Assembly: GCA_965219485.1 (NCBI GenBank)
Contig: OZ244774.1
Location: 558,001 to 622,000, forward strand
Reading direction: 5' to 3'
DNA length: 64,000 nt
Source of the DNA: UBA8337 sp937907245
GTDB lineage: Bacteria > Pseudomonadota > Alphaproteobacteria > RS24
Shown here: positions 53,101 through 61,451 of the stretch, in pieces
How positions within the stretch are numbered: position 1 is the first letter of the stretch
Layout of the letters: the number at the start of each line of letters is the position of its first letter
The notes under the pieces: generated by a model
The model's input: only the letters and a program-made list of their open reading frames with translations
What the model was told of the DNA's origin: nothing
Databases searched by the model: none
Translations under genes and position numbers: made by a program

Positions 53101-53428
53101 GCGCCCGGGCAGTGCCAAGGGCGTTGTTTTCCTCACGCTGGAAGATGAAACCGGCAATGGCAATATGGTGGTTTGGCCTGATAGGTTCGAGCGGTTTCGC
53201 CGTGTGGTTATCGGCGCGCGGCTTATCCGTATAGATGGGCGGGTGCAGCGCAATGGCATTGTGGTGCATTTGGTGGCCGAACAGGTCAGCGATATGTCGG
53301 GCGATTTAGTCCATTTGCTGCAGGAAAAAGGGCTGCAAAGCGCACAAGATTTACCCAAGCCTTTGCGCTCTAAAAGCCAAACGGGCAGGCGCACGCCCAG
53401 AGAGATGGCTTGGAAGGGCGCGCCTTAA
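50186..53428 (+). CDS. dnaE2: Error-prone DNA polymerase DnaE2
   Basis: 1080-residue C-family polymerase of SOS mutagenesis. N-terminal PHP domain (SNFSFLRGAAHPQEM, LADRNTLAG), catalytic Asp in NEPPDIDIDFE near 381, LLKIDVLALGMLSAI palm, finger region with AMRIAVVAAGFTPSEADRLRRAM, and a C-terminal OB fold (VSVAGLVICRQRPGSAKGVVF). It lacks the DnaE1 clamp-binding tail and depends on ImuB. ATG 50186 overlaps imuB. Convergent with trxB, 1 bp apart. Confidence 0.95.
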   Translation: MRSSQKEVPFAELAAISNFSFLRGAAHPQEMVETAAALGYRAIGLADRNTLAGIVRGHVAARDAGLRYLPGARLVTQCGFEVVAYPCHQAAYAALSQCLTRGNRRGGKGQCVLHLDDVLALAQTASLCWLAVPPVEKETGDFGNNLSALAAVSQNVYALLVPLYGADEAARFRKIAAMASWAKAKLLASFDPLYHVAERRPVQDVVACIRQHVSLPEAGYRLNVNAERHLKSTHEATRLFAEWPEALDNITAVLEACTFSLDQLSYQYPEDVFDTNRSPQELLAKLAWDGAAARYPKGIPKKISKLLIHELRLIEGLDYAPYFLTVHDLVRFARSKRILCQGRGSAANSAVCYYIGITAVDPSQLDLLFERFLSPERNEPPDIDIDFEHERREEVIQYIYQKYGRERASIAATVITYRARSAVREVAKVMGLSGDVASALLALNWGGGARPPPREHILEAGLDPDAPGIAATLALAGQIIGFPRHLSQHVGGFVITQDRLDKLVPIGNAAMAERTFIEWDKDDLDALGLLKIDVLALGMLSAIRRSFDLIAAHHGQAYELADVPTEDSCVYDMLCRAESVGVFQVESRAQMNMLPRLKPRDFYDLVVQVAIVRPGPIQGDMVHPYLRRRNGEEVVEFPSQELEDVLGKTLGVPLFQEQAMRIAVVAAGFTPSEADRLRRAMATFRKSGVIHEFGVRLMDGMEARGYERAFAERCFKQIEGFGEYGFPESHAASFALLVYVSAWLKHHYPAAFCAALLNSQPMGFYAPAQLVTEAQRQGVSVLPVCLNASDEEADLEPQDGEMALRLGFNQIMGLLQADAEALVAARALGGDFDSVADCAARTGIGVSTLERLARADAFAALGLSRRQALWAVRALAPESKAPALPLFENQTGDAQALREGVSEEERGAVLPALAPGMEVLEDYASLRLSLKKHPLAFLRAQLTKAHVQPLSFLQSAPSGRRVSVAGLVICRQRPGSAKGVVFLTLEDETGNGNMVVWPDRFERFRRVVIGARLIRIDGRVQRNGIVVHLVAEQVSDMSGDLVHLLQEKGLQSAQDLPKPLRSKSQTGRRTPREMAWKGAP

Positions 53429-53429
53429 T

Positions 53430-54410
53430 TTATTCCGCCGCTTGTTTTTCAGCAGCCATTTCCGCCAGATATTTTTCCGCTTCTAACGCGGCCATACAGC
53501 CCATGCCTGCGGCCGTTACGGCTTGGCGGTAAATATCGTCGGTCACATCGCCAGCCGCATAGACGCCCGGAATGGAAGTCGCAGTGCTGTCGGGCGTGGT
53601 GACCAAATAGCCACCAGATTTGGTTTCTAGCTGTGCGGTGAATAATTCGGTCGACGGCGCATGGCCAATCGCGATGAACACGCCATCGGCTTCCACTTCG
53701 TGGGTGTCGCCAGTTTTGGTGTTTTTAATCCGCGCGCCTGTGACACCCAGCGGATCTTCATCGCCCAAAATTTCATCAATGGCGCTATCCCAAAGCACGT
53801 TCACTTTTTCGTGTGCGAGCAAGCGGTTCTCGAGAATTTTCTCGCAGCGCAAAGCGTCGCGCCGATGTACAAGGGTGACTTGCGAAGCAAAATTGGTCAG
53901 GAATAAAGCTTCCTCGACCGCCGTGTTGCCACCGCCGACAACCAAGACTTTTTTATTGCGATAGAAAAAACCATCGCAAGTAGCGCAGGCCGAGACGCCA
54001 AAGCCCTGGAACTTATCTTCCGAAGGCAGCCCCAACCATTTGGCTTGCGCGCCCGTGGCAATAACGACGGCATCGGCGGTAAACACGGCGCCGCTATCAC
54101 CTTTGGCCGTGAAAGGGCGCTTCGATAAATCGACGTCAGTGATGATATCAGAGACGATATCTGTGCCTACATTGGCCGCTTGCGCTTCCATTTGTTCCAT
54201 CAGCCAAGGGCCTTGCACGGCCTCGGCAAAGCCCGGGTAGTTTTCAACTTCAGTGGTAATGGTCAGCTGTCCACCGGGCTGAAGGCCCCGCACCAACACA
54301 GGTTCCAACATGGCGCGAGCGGCGTAAACAGCGGCCGTATAGCCAGCAGGGCCAGAGCCGATAATCAGCAGTTTTGTGTGTTTTACAGTATTGGGCGCAG
54401 GTGCGGTCAT
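53430..54410 (-). CDS. trxB: Thioredoxin reductase
   Basis: 326-residue FAD/NADPH flavoenzyme that reduces thioredoxin. LLIIGSGPAGYTAAVYAARA (FAD) near 9, redox-active CATCDG near 140, NADPH motif VLVVGGGNTAVEEALFL near 155 and GVYAAGDVTDDIYRQAVTAAG near 285. Length and motif order are those of the low-molecular-weight class. No clear terminator between it and dnaE2; stops are almost abutting. Confidence 0.96.
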   Translation of the reverse strand: MTAPAPNTVKHTKLLIIGSGPAGYTAAVYAARAMLEPVLVRGLQPGGQLTITTEVENYPGFAEAVQGPWLMEQMEAQAANVGTDIVSDIITDVDLSKRPFTAKGDSGAVFTADAVVIATGAQAKWLGLPSEDKFQGFGVSACATCDGFFYRNKKVLVVGGGNTAVEEALFLTNFASQVTLVHRRDALRCEKILENRLLAHEKVNVLWDSAIDEILGDEDPLGVTGARIKNTKTGDTHEVEADGVFIAIGHAPSTELFTAQLETKSGGYLVTTPDSTATSIPGVYAAGDVTDDIYRQAVTAAGMGCMAALEAEKYLAEMAAEKQAAE

Positions 54411-54487
54411 AACTCTCTCCGAATGTGATGACCCTAATTTAAGAATGATTCCGCAAAACCCAAGAGCGCAAGCTGTCCGTCGTCAGG

Positions 54488-55459
54488 TTATTCAGAGGTT
54501 TCTTTCGTCAGATGACGCGCGTAGGCTTTTGCGATGGCCTCGGCAATCTCTGCCGTGGCATTTTGGCTTTGCACGGGCCAAGCCTCTAGCGCGTGGGTAA
54601 AGGGGCGCACCAAGTTGGCGGCTTCTACGGCGCTATGAAAGCGGCGGAATTTAGCCGAGCCGCCTTTTAGGGCAAACACTTGCACCGGCACGCCTGGCAG
54701 GCAGGCTTCGCCCACCATATTGACGCTATCGGCCGTCACGATAATTTGCTCGGCCAGCCCCAAGAGCGCGCGATACGGATTGGCGCCCTCATTGTCCCAT
54801 AAGTAATAGCTGCCCTCAGGGAGCTTCTGGCGCAAAAGCGCTTCGTAGCTATCTGGCGAGCGACGCGACAATGTGATGAGCAAGCGATGGCCTTGCTTGG
54901 CAAGCCCGCTAAGCCCATCGGCCAAAGCGGCCATCTCGTCCGGCCCGAAAGGATAAACCGCATTGGGCCCACCAATCAGCACACTGACCAATTTTCCGTC
55001 ATATGTTTTTGGCACCAATTGGTTGCGAAACTCAGTGGCCGCTTTTTCCAAGTCTGGCTGGCGCATGGCATGGGGCGATAATAGCGTTTGCATCACATTG
55101 GCACCGCTTAGCTTGTCATGGGCAGGGGCCCAAACAAAATCGAAATGGGCGGGGTTTATCAGCGGGTTTTGTAAAAAGGCAGTAAATACGCGCCCCCTAG
55201 AGGCGCGTTTGATATAGCGCGCATGGGGCACGGCTTGGCGCGCGCTGGCAATCACAATATCGGGAAACGGCGGAGCAATATGGGGGTCGGCCTTGGCGGC
55301 AATCTCGGCCAAGCGATAGGGTGCCAGCCACTTCCAGGGCGCGCGCAAATTCGTATGCACGCTGCGATAGGTGCCGCCGAGCGCTTGCGCCACGCCTTCA
55401 ACCAGCACGTCATTTCCGCGCCTTCCACCTGTTATGCCCCAAATATTCATCTTACTCAT
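54488..55459 (-). CDS. Mitochondrial fission ELM1-family protein
   Basis: 323-residue protein of the ELM1 family, shared by alphaproteobacteria and plants where it governs mitochondrial division. Starts with a GxTGGRRGNDVLVEGVAQALGG motif, then IASARQAVPHARYIKR, VSVLIGGPNAVYPFGPDEMAAL near 165, and VTADSVNMVGEACLPGVPVQVF near 240 as the glycosyltransferase-B-like nucleotide site. Function in bacteria unsettled; a glycosyltransferase-like fold suggests sugar chemistry. Divergent from the Lrp-family gene. ATG at 55459 or the Met three codons in. Confidence 0.85.
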   Translation of the reverse strand: MSKMNIWGITGGRRGNDVLVEGVAQALGGTYRSVHTNLRAPWKWLAPYRLAEIAAKADPHIAPPFPDIVIASARQAVPHARYIKRASRGRVFTAFLQNPLINPAHFDFVWAPAHDKLSGANVMQTLLSPHAMRQPDLEKAATEFRNQLVPKTYDGKLVSVLIGGPNAVYPFGPDEMAALADGLSGLAKQGHRLLITLSRRSPDSYEALLRQKLPEGSYYLWDNEGANPYRALLGLAEQIIVTADSVNMVGEACLPGVPVQVFALKGGSAKFRRFHSAVEAANLVRPFTHALEAWPVQSQNATAEIAEAIAKAYARHLTKETSE

Positions 55460-55513
55460 TTCAGTGACTGTTCATTTATTACAAAATTCGGTATTATTAT
55501 TACTCTGCGAAAG

Positions 55514-55527
55514 CGTTTCAGGAAACG
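55514..55527. promoter_or_regulatory. Inverted repeat before the Lrp-family gene
   Basis: CGTTTC-AG-GAAACG (55514-55527), 10 bp before the start of the regulator, is a possible autoregulatory site. The GAAACG/CGTTTC half-sites recur, in opposite spacing, upstream of leuA at 6631-6648. Confidence 0.5.
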
Positions 55528-55537
55528 AAAAACTGTT

Positions 55538-56017
55538 ATGAAGAAACCAAGATTAGACCAAATCGACTTGAAAATCCTAGAGATTTTGCAAGCTAATGGA
55601 CGCATTACCAATGTCGAGCTGGCCAAACAAGTTGAAATTTCAGCCCCGCCTTGCTTGCGCCGCGTTCGGGCTTTGGAAGAAGCTGGGTTCATCAAGGGGT
55701 ACCGCGCGCGCGTGGATGCCAATATGTTGGGCTTGGGCGTCACGGTGTTTGCCATGGTCGGACTGGAAAGTCAGGCGGAGGTCGATTTACAAGGTTTCGA
55801 AGCGCGCGTTAGCCAATGGCCGGAGGTTTTGGAATGCCATATGCTGAACGGGGAAATTGATTTCATCTTGAAATGCGTGTCCACAGATTTGGAGAGCTTT
55901 CAAGAATTTTTAACCCAAAAGCTGACACCTGCGCCCAATGTGGCCAATGTGCGCACCTCGCTGACCATCCGCCGCTCGAAGGGCGATGTCAGCCTGCCGC
56001 TTGGCCATATTAAGTAA
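55538..56017 (+). CDS. Lrp/AsnC-family regulator
   Basis: 159-residue regulator. N-terminal HTH: LDQIDLKILEILQANGRITN then VELAKQVEISAPPCLRRVRALEEAGFIKGYRA; RAM effector domain with FAMVGLESQAEVDLQGFE, LECHMLNGEIDFILKC (ligand pocket). It closely resembles leucine-responsive Lrp proteins. Divergent from the ELM1 gene; the inverted repeat upstream may be an autoregulatory site. Start is ATG 55538, not the far-upstream frame. Confidence 0.93.
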   Translation: MKKPRLDQIDLKILEILQANGRITNVELAKQVEISAPPCLRRVRALEEAGFIKGYRARVDANMLGLGVTVFAMVGLESQAEVDLQGFEARVSQWPEVLECHMLNGEIDFILKCVSTDLESFQEFLTQKLTPAPNVANVRTSLTIRRSKGDVSLPLGHIK

Positions 56018-56022
56018 GCTCG

Positions 56023-56496
56023 TTAGATAAATTTAACGCCTAAAATCTCGTAAGATTTGCCGCCGCCCGGCGTATTTACTTCCACGCTATCGCCGACTTC
56101 TTTGCCGATGAGGGCGCGCGCGATAGGCGAGGATATGGATATTTTTCCATCTTCGACGCTGGCTTCAAAATCCCCTACAATTTGATAGGTTTTTTCTTCT
56201 TCGGTGTCCTCGTCGACAAGGTGAACAGTGCCCCCGAATTTTACGGTATTGCCGCTCATAGCGGCAACGTCGATGACATCGGCAAGATTGATCATCTCTT
56301 CGAGTTCCATCAAGCGGCCTTCGTTATGGCTCTGCTGTTCTTTGGCTGCGTGATATTCAGCATTTTCAGACAAGTCGCCATGCGCGCGAGCTTCCGCAAT
56401 CGCTTTGATGATGCGATGGCGTTCTGGGCCTTTAAGGCGTTTCAACTCTAGGTCTAACGCTTCGTAGCCACCGGCGGTCATTGGCACTTTATCCAT
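56023..56496 (-). CDS. greA: Transcript cleavage factor GreA
   Basis: 157-residue elongation factor that rescues backtracked RNA polymerase. The N-terminal coiled coil includes RHRIIKAIAEARAHGDLSENAEYHAAKEQQ with the tip acids (Asp/Glu of DLSENAEY), and the FKBP-like C-terminal domain ends KSYEILGVKF. Start ATG 56496 with AGAGGA upstream. It follows carB on the same strand; a weak hairpin (CCTCA/TGAGG, 56576-56602) lies between. Confidence 0.95.
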   Translation of the reverse strand: MDKVPMTAGGYEALDLELKRLKGPERHRIIKAIAEARAHGDLSENAEYHAAKEQQSHNEGRLMELEEMINLADVIDVAAMSGNTVKFGGTVHLVDEDTEEEKTYQIVGDFEASVEDGKISISSPIARALIGKEVGDSVEVNTPGGGKSYEILGVKFI

Positions 56497-56603
56497 AATA
56501 TCCTCTTTCGCCAAACGCGGGTTGCGAGTGGCAAATCTATCCTTTTACTTTAACATCTCAAATTGTTTCACAAAACCTCAGCAAATGCCAAGTTTTTTGA
56601 GGG

Positions 56604-59600
56604 CTAATTTTTCTTGGCGCGCCGAATGCCATAGTCTTGCAGGCTGGTGACGCTCAACGAATTGTTCCGAAGGGCTGCAATCGCCGCCACCGCGGCTTCG
56701 GCGCCAGCCAAAGTGGTGTAATACGGAATTTTCATCTCCAGGGCCGTGCGTCGAATGGATTTACTATCGGCCAAAGACTGTTCGCCCTCAGTGGTGTTCA
56801 CCACCAATTGTACGGCGTCGTTTTTCATCGCGTCGACAATATGAGGGCGCCCTTCCATCACTTTATTGATGGGCTCGACGCTCACGCCATTGTCGCTCAA
56901 GAAACTGGCGGTGCCGCGCGTGGCAACCAAATTAAAGCCCAGCTCTGCGAGGCGTTTGGCCGGTGCGACGGCCCGTTGTTTATCGTTTTCACGAACCGAG
57001 AGAAACACCGTTCCGCTATCTGGCAAATGGATGCTGCTGCCCAATTGGCTTTTTGCAAAAGCGGTAGCAAAATCCATATCGAGCCCCATAACTTCGCCGG
57101 TGGAGCGCATCTCTGGCCCCAAAACCGTATCGACACCCGGGAAACGGGCGAAAGGAAACACGCTCTCTTTCACCGCAATATGGTCATACTCAAGCGTGGT
57201 CAAATTGAAATCAGAAAGCTTGGATCCAGCCATCAGGCGAACGGCGATATTGGCAATCGGTTGCCCTAATACTTTGGCTACAAACGGCACCGTGCGGCTG
57301 GCGCGTGGGTTCACTTCAATGACGAAAATATCTTCGCCTTGCACGGCAAATTGTACATTCATCAAGCCCACAACATTCAGGGCAAGCGCCATTTCTGTGG
57401 CTTGGCGTTCCAGTTCCGCAATGATGTGTTTGGACAAACTATGCGGCGGCATCGAGCAAGCGCTATCGCCAGAATGGACGCCCGCTTCTTCGATATGCTC
57501 GAGAATGCCAGAGACAAATACATCTGTACCATCGCTCAAAACATCAACATCCAACTCGGTCGCATCGCGCAAATAGCCATCGATGAGAACCGGACTATCA
57601 CCAGACACCACCACGGCCTCGCGCATATAGCGCTCTAGCTGGGCGTCCGTGCTGACGATTTCCATAGCCCGACCGCCCAATACATAAGACGGACGAATGA
57701 CCACCGGAAAGCCAATTTCAGCGGCAATGGCGCGAGCCTGTTCGGCCGAGCGGGCAATGCCATTTGGCGGTTGGCGCAGGTTCAAACGGTCTAGTAAATC
57801 TTTAAAGCGATCGCGGTCTTCGGCCAAGTCAATGGCGTCTGGGTCGGTGCCCAAAATCGGGATGCCTGCTTTCTCTAGCGCTTGCGATAATTTAAGCGGT
57901 GTCTGCCCGCCAAATTGCACAATCACGCCTGCCAGAGTTCCGGCCTGCATCTCGCAATGCAGCAATTCCAGCACATCTTCTTGGGTTAGCGGCTCAAAGT
58001 ATAATCGGTCGGAAGTATCATAATCGGTCGATACGGTTTCCGGATTGCAATTGACCATAATGCTTTCAATATCGGCATCTTCCAGCGCGAAAGCGGCATG
58101 GCAGCAGCAATAATCAAACTCAATGCCTTGGCCAATGCGGTTCGGGCCACCGCCTAGAATAACCGCTTTCTTGCGGCCACTTGGCAAGGCTTCGTTTTGT
58201 CCATCTAGCTCGCAAGCTGGGTCATAGCTCGAGTAAAGATAGGGGGTGCTGGCTTTAAACTCAGCCGCGCATGTATCGATTTGGCGGTAATAGGGACGCA
58301 CACCCATATCGCGCCGTGTCGCGCTCACGCTATCTTCGTTGCTGCCCGTCAGCTCAGCCAAACGCGCATCGGAAAAGCCCATGCCTTTAACCATACGCAT
58401 GGCTTCTTCGTTATCTGGCAGCCCGTGTTCGCTGACTTTGGCTTCCATGTCGATAATCTCGCCCAATTGCTCCATCACCCAAGGGTCGAAATGGGCAAGG
58501 CTGCAAACCTCGGCTTGCGACATGCCTTGGCGCAACGCATGAGCGGCGATAAGCAGGCGGTCGGGTGTCGGCGTGGTCAAGGCGGCGCGCATATCGGCAA
58601 CGCCTTGCTCGGTCGACATATCGGGCGCGCCTTCGGGCGCGTTTAATCCGGTTAGGCCGGTTTCCAAGGAGCGCAGGGCTTTTTGCAAGCTCTCTTTAAA
58701 GTTTCGGCCAATGGCCATGGCTTCCCCAACCGATTTCATAGCGGTGGTCAGGTAAGGCTCGGCGCCTGGGAATTTTTCAAAAGCAAAGCGTGGGATTTTC
58801 GTCACCACATAGTCAATGCTCGGCTCAAAGCTCGCGGGGGTCACGCCCGTGATGTCATTCATCAATTCGTCAAGCGTATAGCCAACTGCCAATTTCGCGG
58901 CGATTTTAGCAATCGGGAAACCCGTGGCTTTCGAAGCCAAAGCAGAGGAGCGCGAAACGCGCGGGTTCATTTCAATAACCACCAAACGACCATCGGCCGG
59001 GTTCACCGCAAATTGCACGTTTGAGCCACCGGTCTCAACACCAACTTCACGCAGCACCGCTATCGAGGCATTGCGCATAATCTGATATTCCCTATCGGTC
59101 AGGGTCAGGGCAGGCGCAACGGTAATGCTGTCGCCAGTGTGCACGCCCATCGGGTCAATGTTTTCAATCGAGCAGATGATGATGCAATTGTCGGCGGTGT
59201 CGCGTACCACTTCCATTTCATATTCTTTCCAGCCCAAAACGCTTTCTTCGATAAGCACTTCAGTAACTGGCGAGGCATCTAAGCCGCCTTCGACGATTTG
59301 CAGAAATTCTTCTTTATTATAAGCAATGCCGCCGCCGGTGCCGCCCATGGTAAAGCTGGGGCGAATGATGGTTGGTAGGCCAACTTTTTCCAGCGCGACC
59401 AGCGCCTCTTCCACCGTATGCGCTACATCGGAGCGCGGGCTTTCGAGGCCAATTTTATCCATCGCTTGGCGGAATAATTGGCGGTCTTCGGCTTTGTTGA
59501 TGGCTTCCAAATCCGCGCCAATGAGTTGTGCGCCATATTTTTCTAGCGTGCCATCTTCCGATAAAGCGATGGCGGTATTCAGCGCAGTCTGTCCGCCCAT

Positions 59601-59867
59601 CGTAGGCAAGACGGCGTCAGGGCGCTCTTTCTCAATAATCTTGGCTACCAGCTCAGGCGTAATTGGCTCGATGTAAGTGGCATCGGCCAGCTCGGGGTCG
59701 GTCATAATTGTGGCCGGGTTCGAGTTTACCAGAATAACGCGGTAGCCTTCTTCGCGAAGCGCCTTGCACGCTTGTGTGCCTGAATAGTCAAACTCACACG
59801 CTTGGCCGATAACAATTGGGCCAGCGCCAATAATTAGGATGCTCTTGATATCTGTACGTTTCGGCAT
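56604..59867 (-). CDS. carB: Carbamoyl-phosphate synthase large subunit
   Basis: 1087-residue subunit with two ATP-grasp halves making carbamoyl phosphate for arginine and pyrimidines. SILIIGAGPIVIGQACEFDYSG at the start and the matching second-half AVILGGGPNRIGQGIEFDYC; IIRPSFTMGGTGGGIAYN and VVIRPSYVLGGRAMEIV are the ATP-binding loops; the C-terminal MGS-like allosteric domain follows (LGFNLVATRGTASFLSD). Its ATG shares a base with the carA stop (TAATG). Confidence 0.97.
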   Translation of the reverse strand: MPKRTDIKSILIIGAGPIVIGQACEFDYSGTQACKALREEGYRVILVNSNPATIMTDPELADATYIEPITPELVAKIIEKERPDAVLPTMGGQTALNTAIALSEDGTLEKYGAQLIGADLEAINKAEDRQLFRQAMDKIGLESPRSDVAHTVEEALVALEKVGLPTIIRPSFTMGGTGGGIAYNKEEFLQIVEGGLDASPVTEVLIEESVLGWKEYEMEVVRDTADNCIIICSIENIDPMGVHTGDSITVAPALTLTDREYQIMRNASIAVLREVGVETGGSNVQFAVNPADGRLVVIEMNPRVSRSSALASKATGFPIAKIAAKLAVGYTLDELMNDITGVTPASFEPSIDYVVTKIPRFAFEKFPGAEPYLTTAMKSVGEAMAIGRNFKESLQKALRSLETGLTGLNAPEGAPDMSTEQGVADMRAALTTPTPDRLLIAAHALRQGMSQAEVCSLAHFDPWVMEQLGEIIDMEAKVSEHGLPDNEEAMRMVKGMGFSDARLAELTGSNEDSVSATRRDMGVRPYYRQIDTCAAEFKASTPYLYSSYDPACELDGQNEALPSGRKKAVILGGGPNRIGQGIEFDYCCCHAAFALEDADIESIMVNCNPETVSTDYDTSDRLYFEPLTQEDVLELLHCEMQAGTLAGVIVQFGGQTPLKLSQALEKAGIPILGTDPDAIDLAEDRDRFKDLLDRLNLRQPPNGIARSAEQARAIAAEIGFPVVIRPSYVLGGRAMEIVSTDAQLERYMREAVVVSGDSPVLIDGYLRDATELDVDVLSDGTDVFVSGILEHIEEAGVHSGDSACSMPPHSLSKHIIAELERQATEMALALNVVGLMNVQFAVQGEDIFVIEVNPRASRTVPFVAKVLGQPIANIAVRLMAGSKLSDFNLTTLEYDHIAVKESVFPFARFPGVDTVLGPEMRSTGEVMGLDMDFATAFAKSQLGSSIHLPDSGTVFLSVRENDKQRAVAPAKRLAELGFNLVATRGTASFLSDNGVSVEPINKVMEGRPHIVDAMKNDAVQLVVNTTEGEQSLADSKSIRRTALEMKIPYYTTLAGAEAAVAAIAALRNNSLSVTSLQDYGIRRAKKN

Positions 59868-61063
59868 TAGGCGTCTCCTCGGCTGCTACCCATGGAGGCA
59901 ACAAAGCGGTCAAAAAGGTAATGGCTGTCTTGGGGCCCGGGTGAGGCTTCTGGGTGATATTGTACCGAGAAGACGGGCGCGCCCTTAAGGGCAATGCCAC
60001 AATTGGTTTGGTCAAACAGGCTAACGTGGGTTTCTTCCACGTTCGCGGGAAGGCTATCGCGATCGACGGTGAAGCCATGGTTCATGGAGGTAATTTCAAC
60101 CTTGCCCGTGGTCAAATCTTTCACCGGATGATTGGCACCATGATGGCCTTGTTTCATTTTCACGGTTTTGGCACCCAGCGCGCGAGCCAGCATTTGGTGG
60201 CCTAAGCAGATACCAAAGACGGGCTTGCCACTGGCCACTAGTTTTTCGATTTCCGCGACCGCATACTCGCCAGTCGCTGCCGGGTCGCCGGGGCCGTTGG
60301 ATAAAAAGATACCGTCTGGGTTTTGGGCCAAAATTTCGTCTGCTGAAGCCGAGGCGCTGACCACCGAGACGCGGCAGCCGGCTTGTGCCAAGCAGCGCAG
60401 GATGTTTTTCTTCACGCCATAATCTAGCGCCACAACATGAGGCATATCTTGGGTCTTGGGGTCGTTTTCCGAGAACCCTTGGTTCCATTCCCAGCGGGTT
60501 TGGTTCCACTCATAAGCGGTTTGGCTGGTCACTTCAGCGGCTAAGTCGGCGCCTTCGAGGCCGGCAAAATTATCCAGCTCGGCTTGTAAAGCGGGGATAT
60601 CAAACTCTCCGTCAGGGGCATGCGCCAAGATGGCATTAAACATGCCATTGTCGCGAATATGCGCGGTGATAGTGCGCGTATCCAAGCCGCTAATGCCGAT
60701 GAGACCTTTGCTGATCAGCCAATCGTTCAAGTGCATCGTGTTGCGATAATTAGACGGATTTGTGATGGCTTCGCGGATAATCAAACCGTTGGCCGCGCGC
60801 GACACTTGGGTGTTGGAGGTTTCCCCATCGTCATCATTGGTGCCGACATTGCCGATATGCGGAAAGGTGAAAGTGACGATTTGCTCTTTATAGGAAGGGT
60901 CGGTGAGGATTTCCTGATAGCCCGTCATGGCCGTGTTGAAGCAAACCTCGCCGACGGTGTGGCCGGACGCGCCTAAGCCATAGCCGTAAAAAGCTTCTCC
61001 ATTTGCGGTTAGCAGAAGGGCGGTTTTTTTGGCTGGTTGCCAAATTGATTTATCGGCACTCAT
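59867..61063 (-). CDS. carA: Carbamoyl-phosphate synthase small subunit
   Basis: 398-residue glutaminase subunit. N-terminal domain LTANGEAFYGYGLGASGHTVGEVCFNTAMTGYQEILTDPSY, then the class I amidotransferase with nucleophile Cys in FGICLGHQMLARALG near 292 and the His/Glu pair in VQYHPEASPGPQD near 376. ATG 61063 has GGAG seven bases upstream and overlaps the stop of a 54-codon leader ORF (ATGA). Heads carAB; regulated by leader elements upstream. Confidence 0.96.
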   Translation of the reverse strand: MSADKSIWQPAKKTALLLTANGEAFYGYGLGASGHTVGEVCFNTAMTGYQEILTDPSYKEQIVTFTFPHIGNVGTNDDDGETSNTQVSRAANGLIIREAITNPSNYRNTMHLNDWLISKGLIGISGLDTRTITAHIRDNGMFNAILAHAPDGEFDIPALQAELDNFAGLEGADLAAEVTSQTAYEWNQTRWEWNQGFSENDPKTQDMPHVVALDYGVKKNILRCLAQAGCRVSVVSASASADEILAQNPDGIFLSNGPGDPAATGEYAVAEIEKLVASGKPVFGICLGHQMLARALGAKTVKMKQGHHGANHPVKDLTTGKVEITSMNHGFTVDRDSLPANVEETHVSLFDQTNCGIALKGAPVFSVQYHPEASPGPQDSHYLFDRFVASMGSSRGDA

Positions 61064-61224
61064 GTGAGGGCTCCCCATCGGTTGCTTAGTAAACTATCGG
61101 CCTGCCCACGAAGGGGCGATGAAATGTGACTTGAAAACATGGAAAAACAAAACTTGGAAAAACGCAAAAAAAAGGCCCCTGCCGCTGTTGCGACCGAGGC
61201 GTGAACGATGCTGAGAACCCTCAT
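61060..61224 (-). CDS. Leader ORF of carA spanning an intrinsic terminator
   Basis: 54-codon minus-strand ORF: ATG at 61224 with AGGG upstream, stop TGA overlapping the carA ATG by 4 nt. It begins MRVLSIVHASVATAAG and runs straight through the terminator hairpin and T-run at 61166-61200 (which encodes AAGAFFL). That layout, a leader ORF translated across a terminator, resembles E. coli pyrL of the UTP-sensitive pyrBI operon. The peptide itself is unlikely to be functional. An in-frame TTG at 61251 is an alternative start. Confidence 0.6.
   Translation of the reverse strand: MRVLSIVHASVATAAGAFFLRFSKFCFSMFSSHISSPLRGQADSLLSNRWGALT
61166..61200 (-). terminator. Intrinsic terminator (attenuator) in the carA leader
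   Basis: On the minus strand GCCTC (61200-61196) pairs with GGGGC (61179-61175) and TCGC with GCGG around an AACA loop, with one mismatch, followed by eight T (61173-61166). It lies about 100 bp before carA, with no gene upstream on that strand, so it should act as an attenuator. Confidence 0.65.
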
Positions 61225-61262
61225 AAAAACCCTATTTTCTGCGTGAGCCAAATTGACGGGAA

Positions 61263-61289
61263 ACTATATAAAGGGTGGCTTCTCGTCAA
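61263..61289 (-). promoter_or_regulatory. Possible carA leader promoter
   Basis: TTGACG (61289-61284), 15-bp spacer, TATAGT (61268-61263), about 40 bp before the leader ORF. The spacer is short but the position fits a short attenuator leader. Confidence 0.4.
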
Positions 61290-61451
61290 GCGATCTTATT
61301 GCGATTCTTGTGTGAAAAAAACACCAACAAAAACAGTGTCTTGCGAAGTTTTTAACCGAGAGCAAAAGGCGGAGGGTAGAGAGTTTTGTCATTTGCCTCG
61401 GTCGGGGAAGCATAGAGGTAAACTTTGATTCTGAGTGGAAAGTTTCGCTTT
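61290..61451. other. Intergenic stretch between carA and yqeY
   Basis: Left part of a non-coding region that extends to 61630. No convincing gene is seen on either strand. Contains A/C-rich direct motifs (for example ACACCAACAAAAACA) without a clear role. Confidence 0.4.

Noticed and set aside
53429..53429. Terminator between dnaE2 and trxB
   Set aside because: The stops are one base apart and no hairpin with a T-run is visible on either strand near the junction.
56637..57638. Several long plus-strand frames opposite carB
   Set aside because: They mirror the well-supported carB frame, with no Shine-Dalgarno or recognisable domains.
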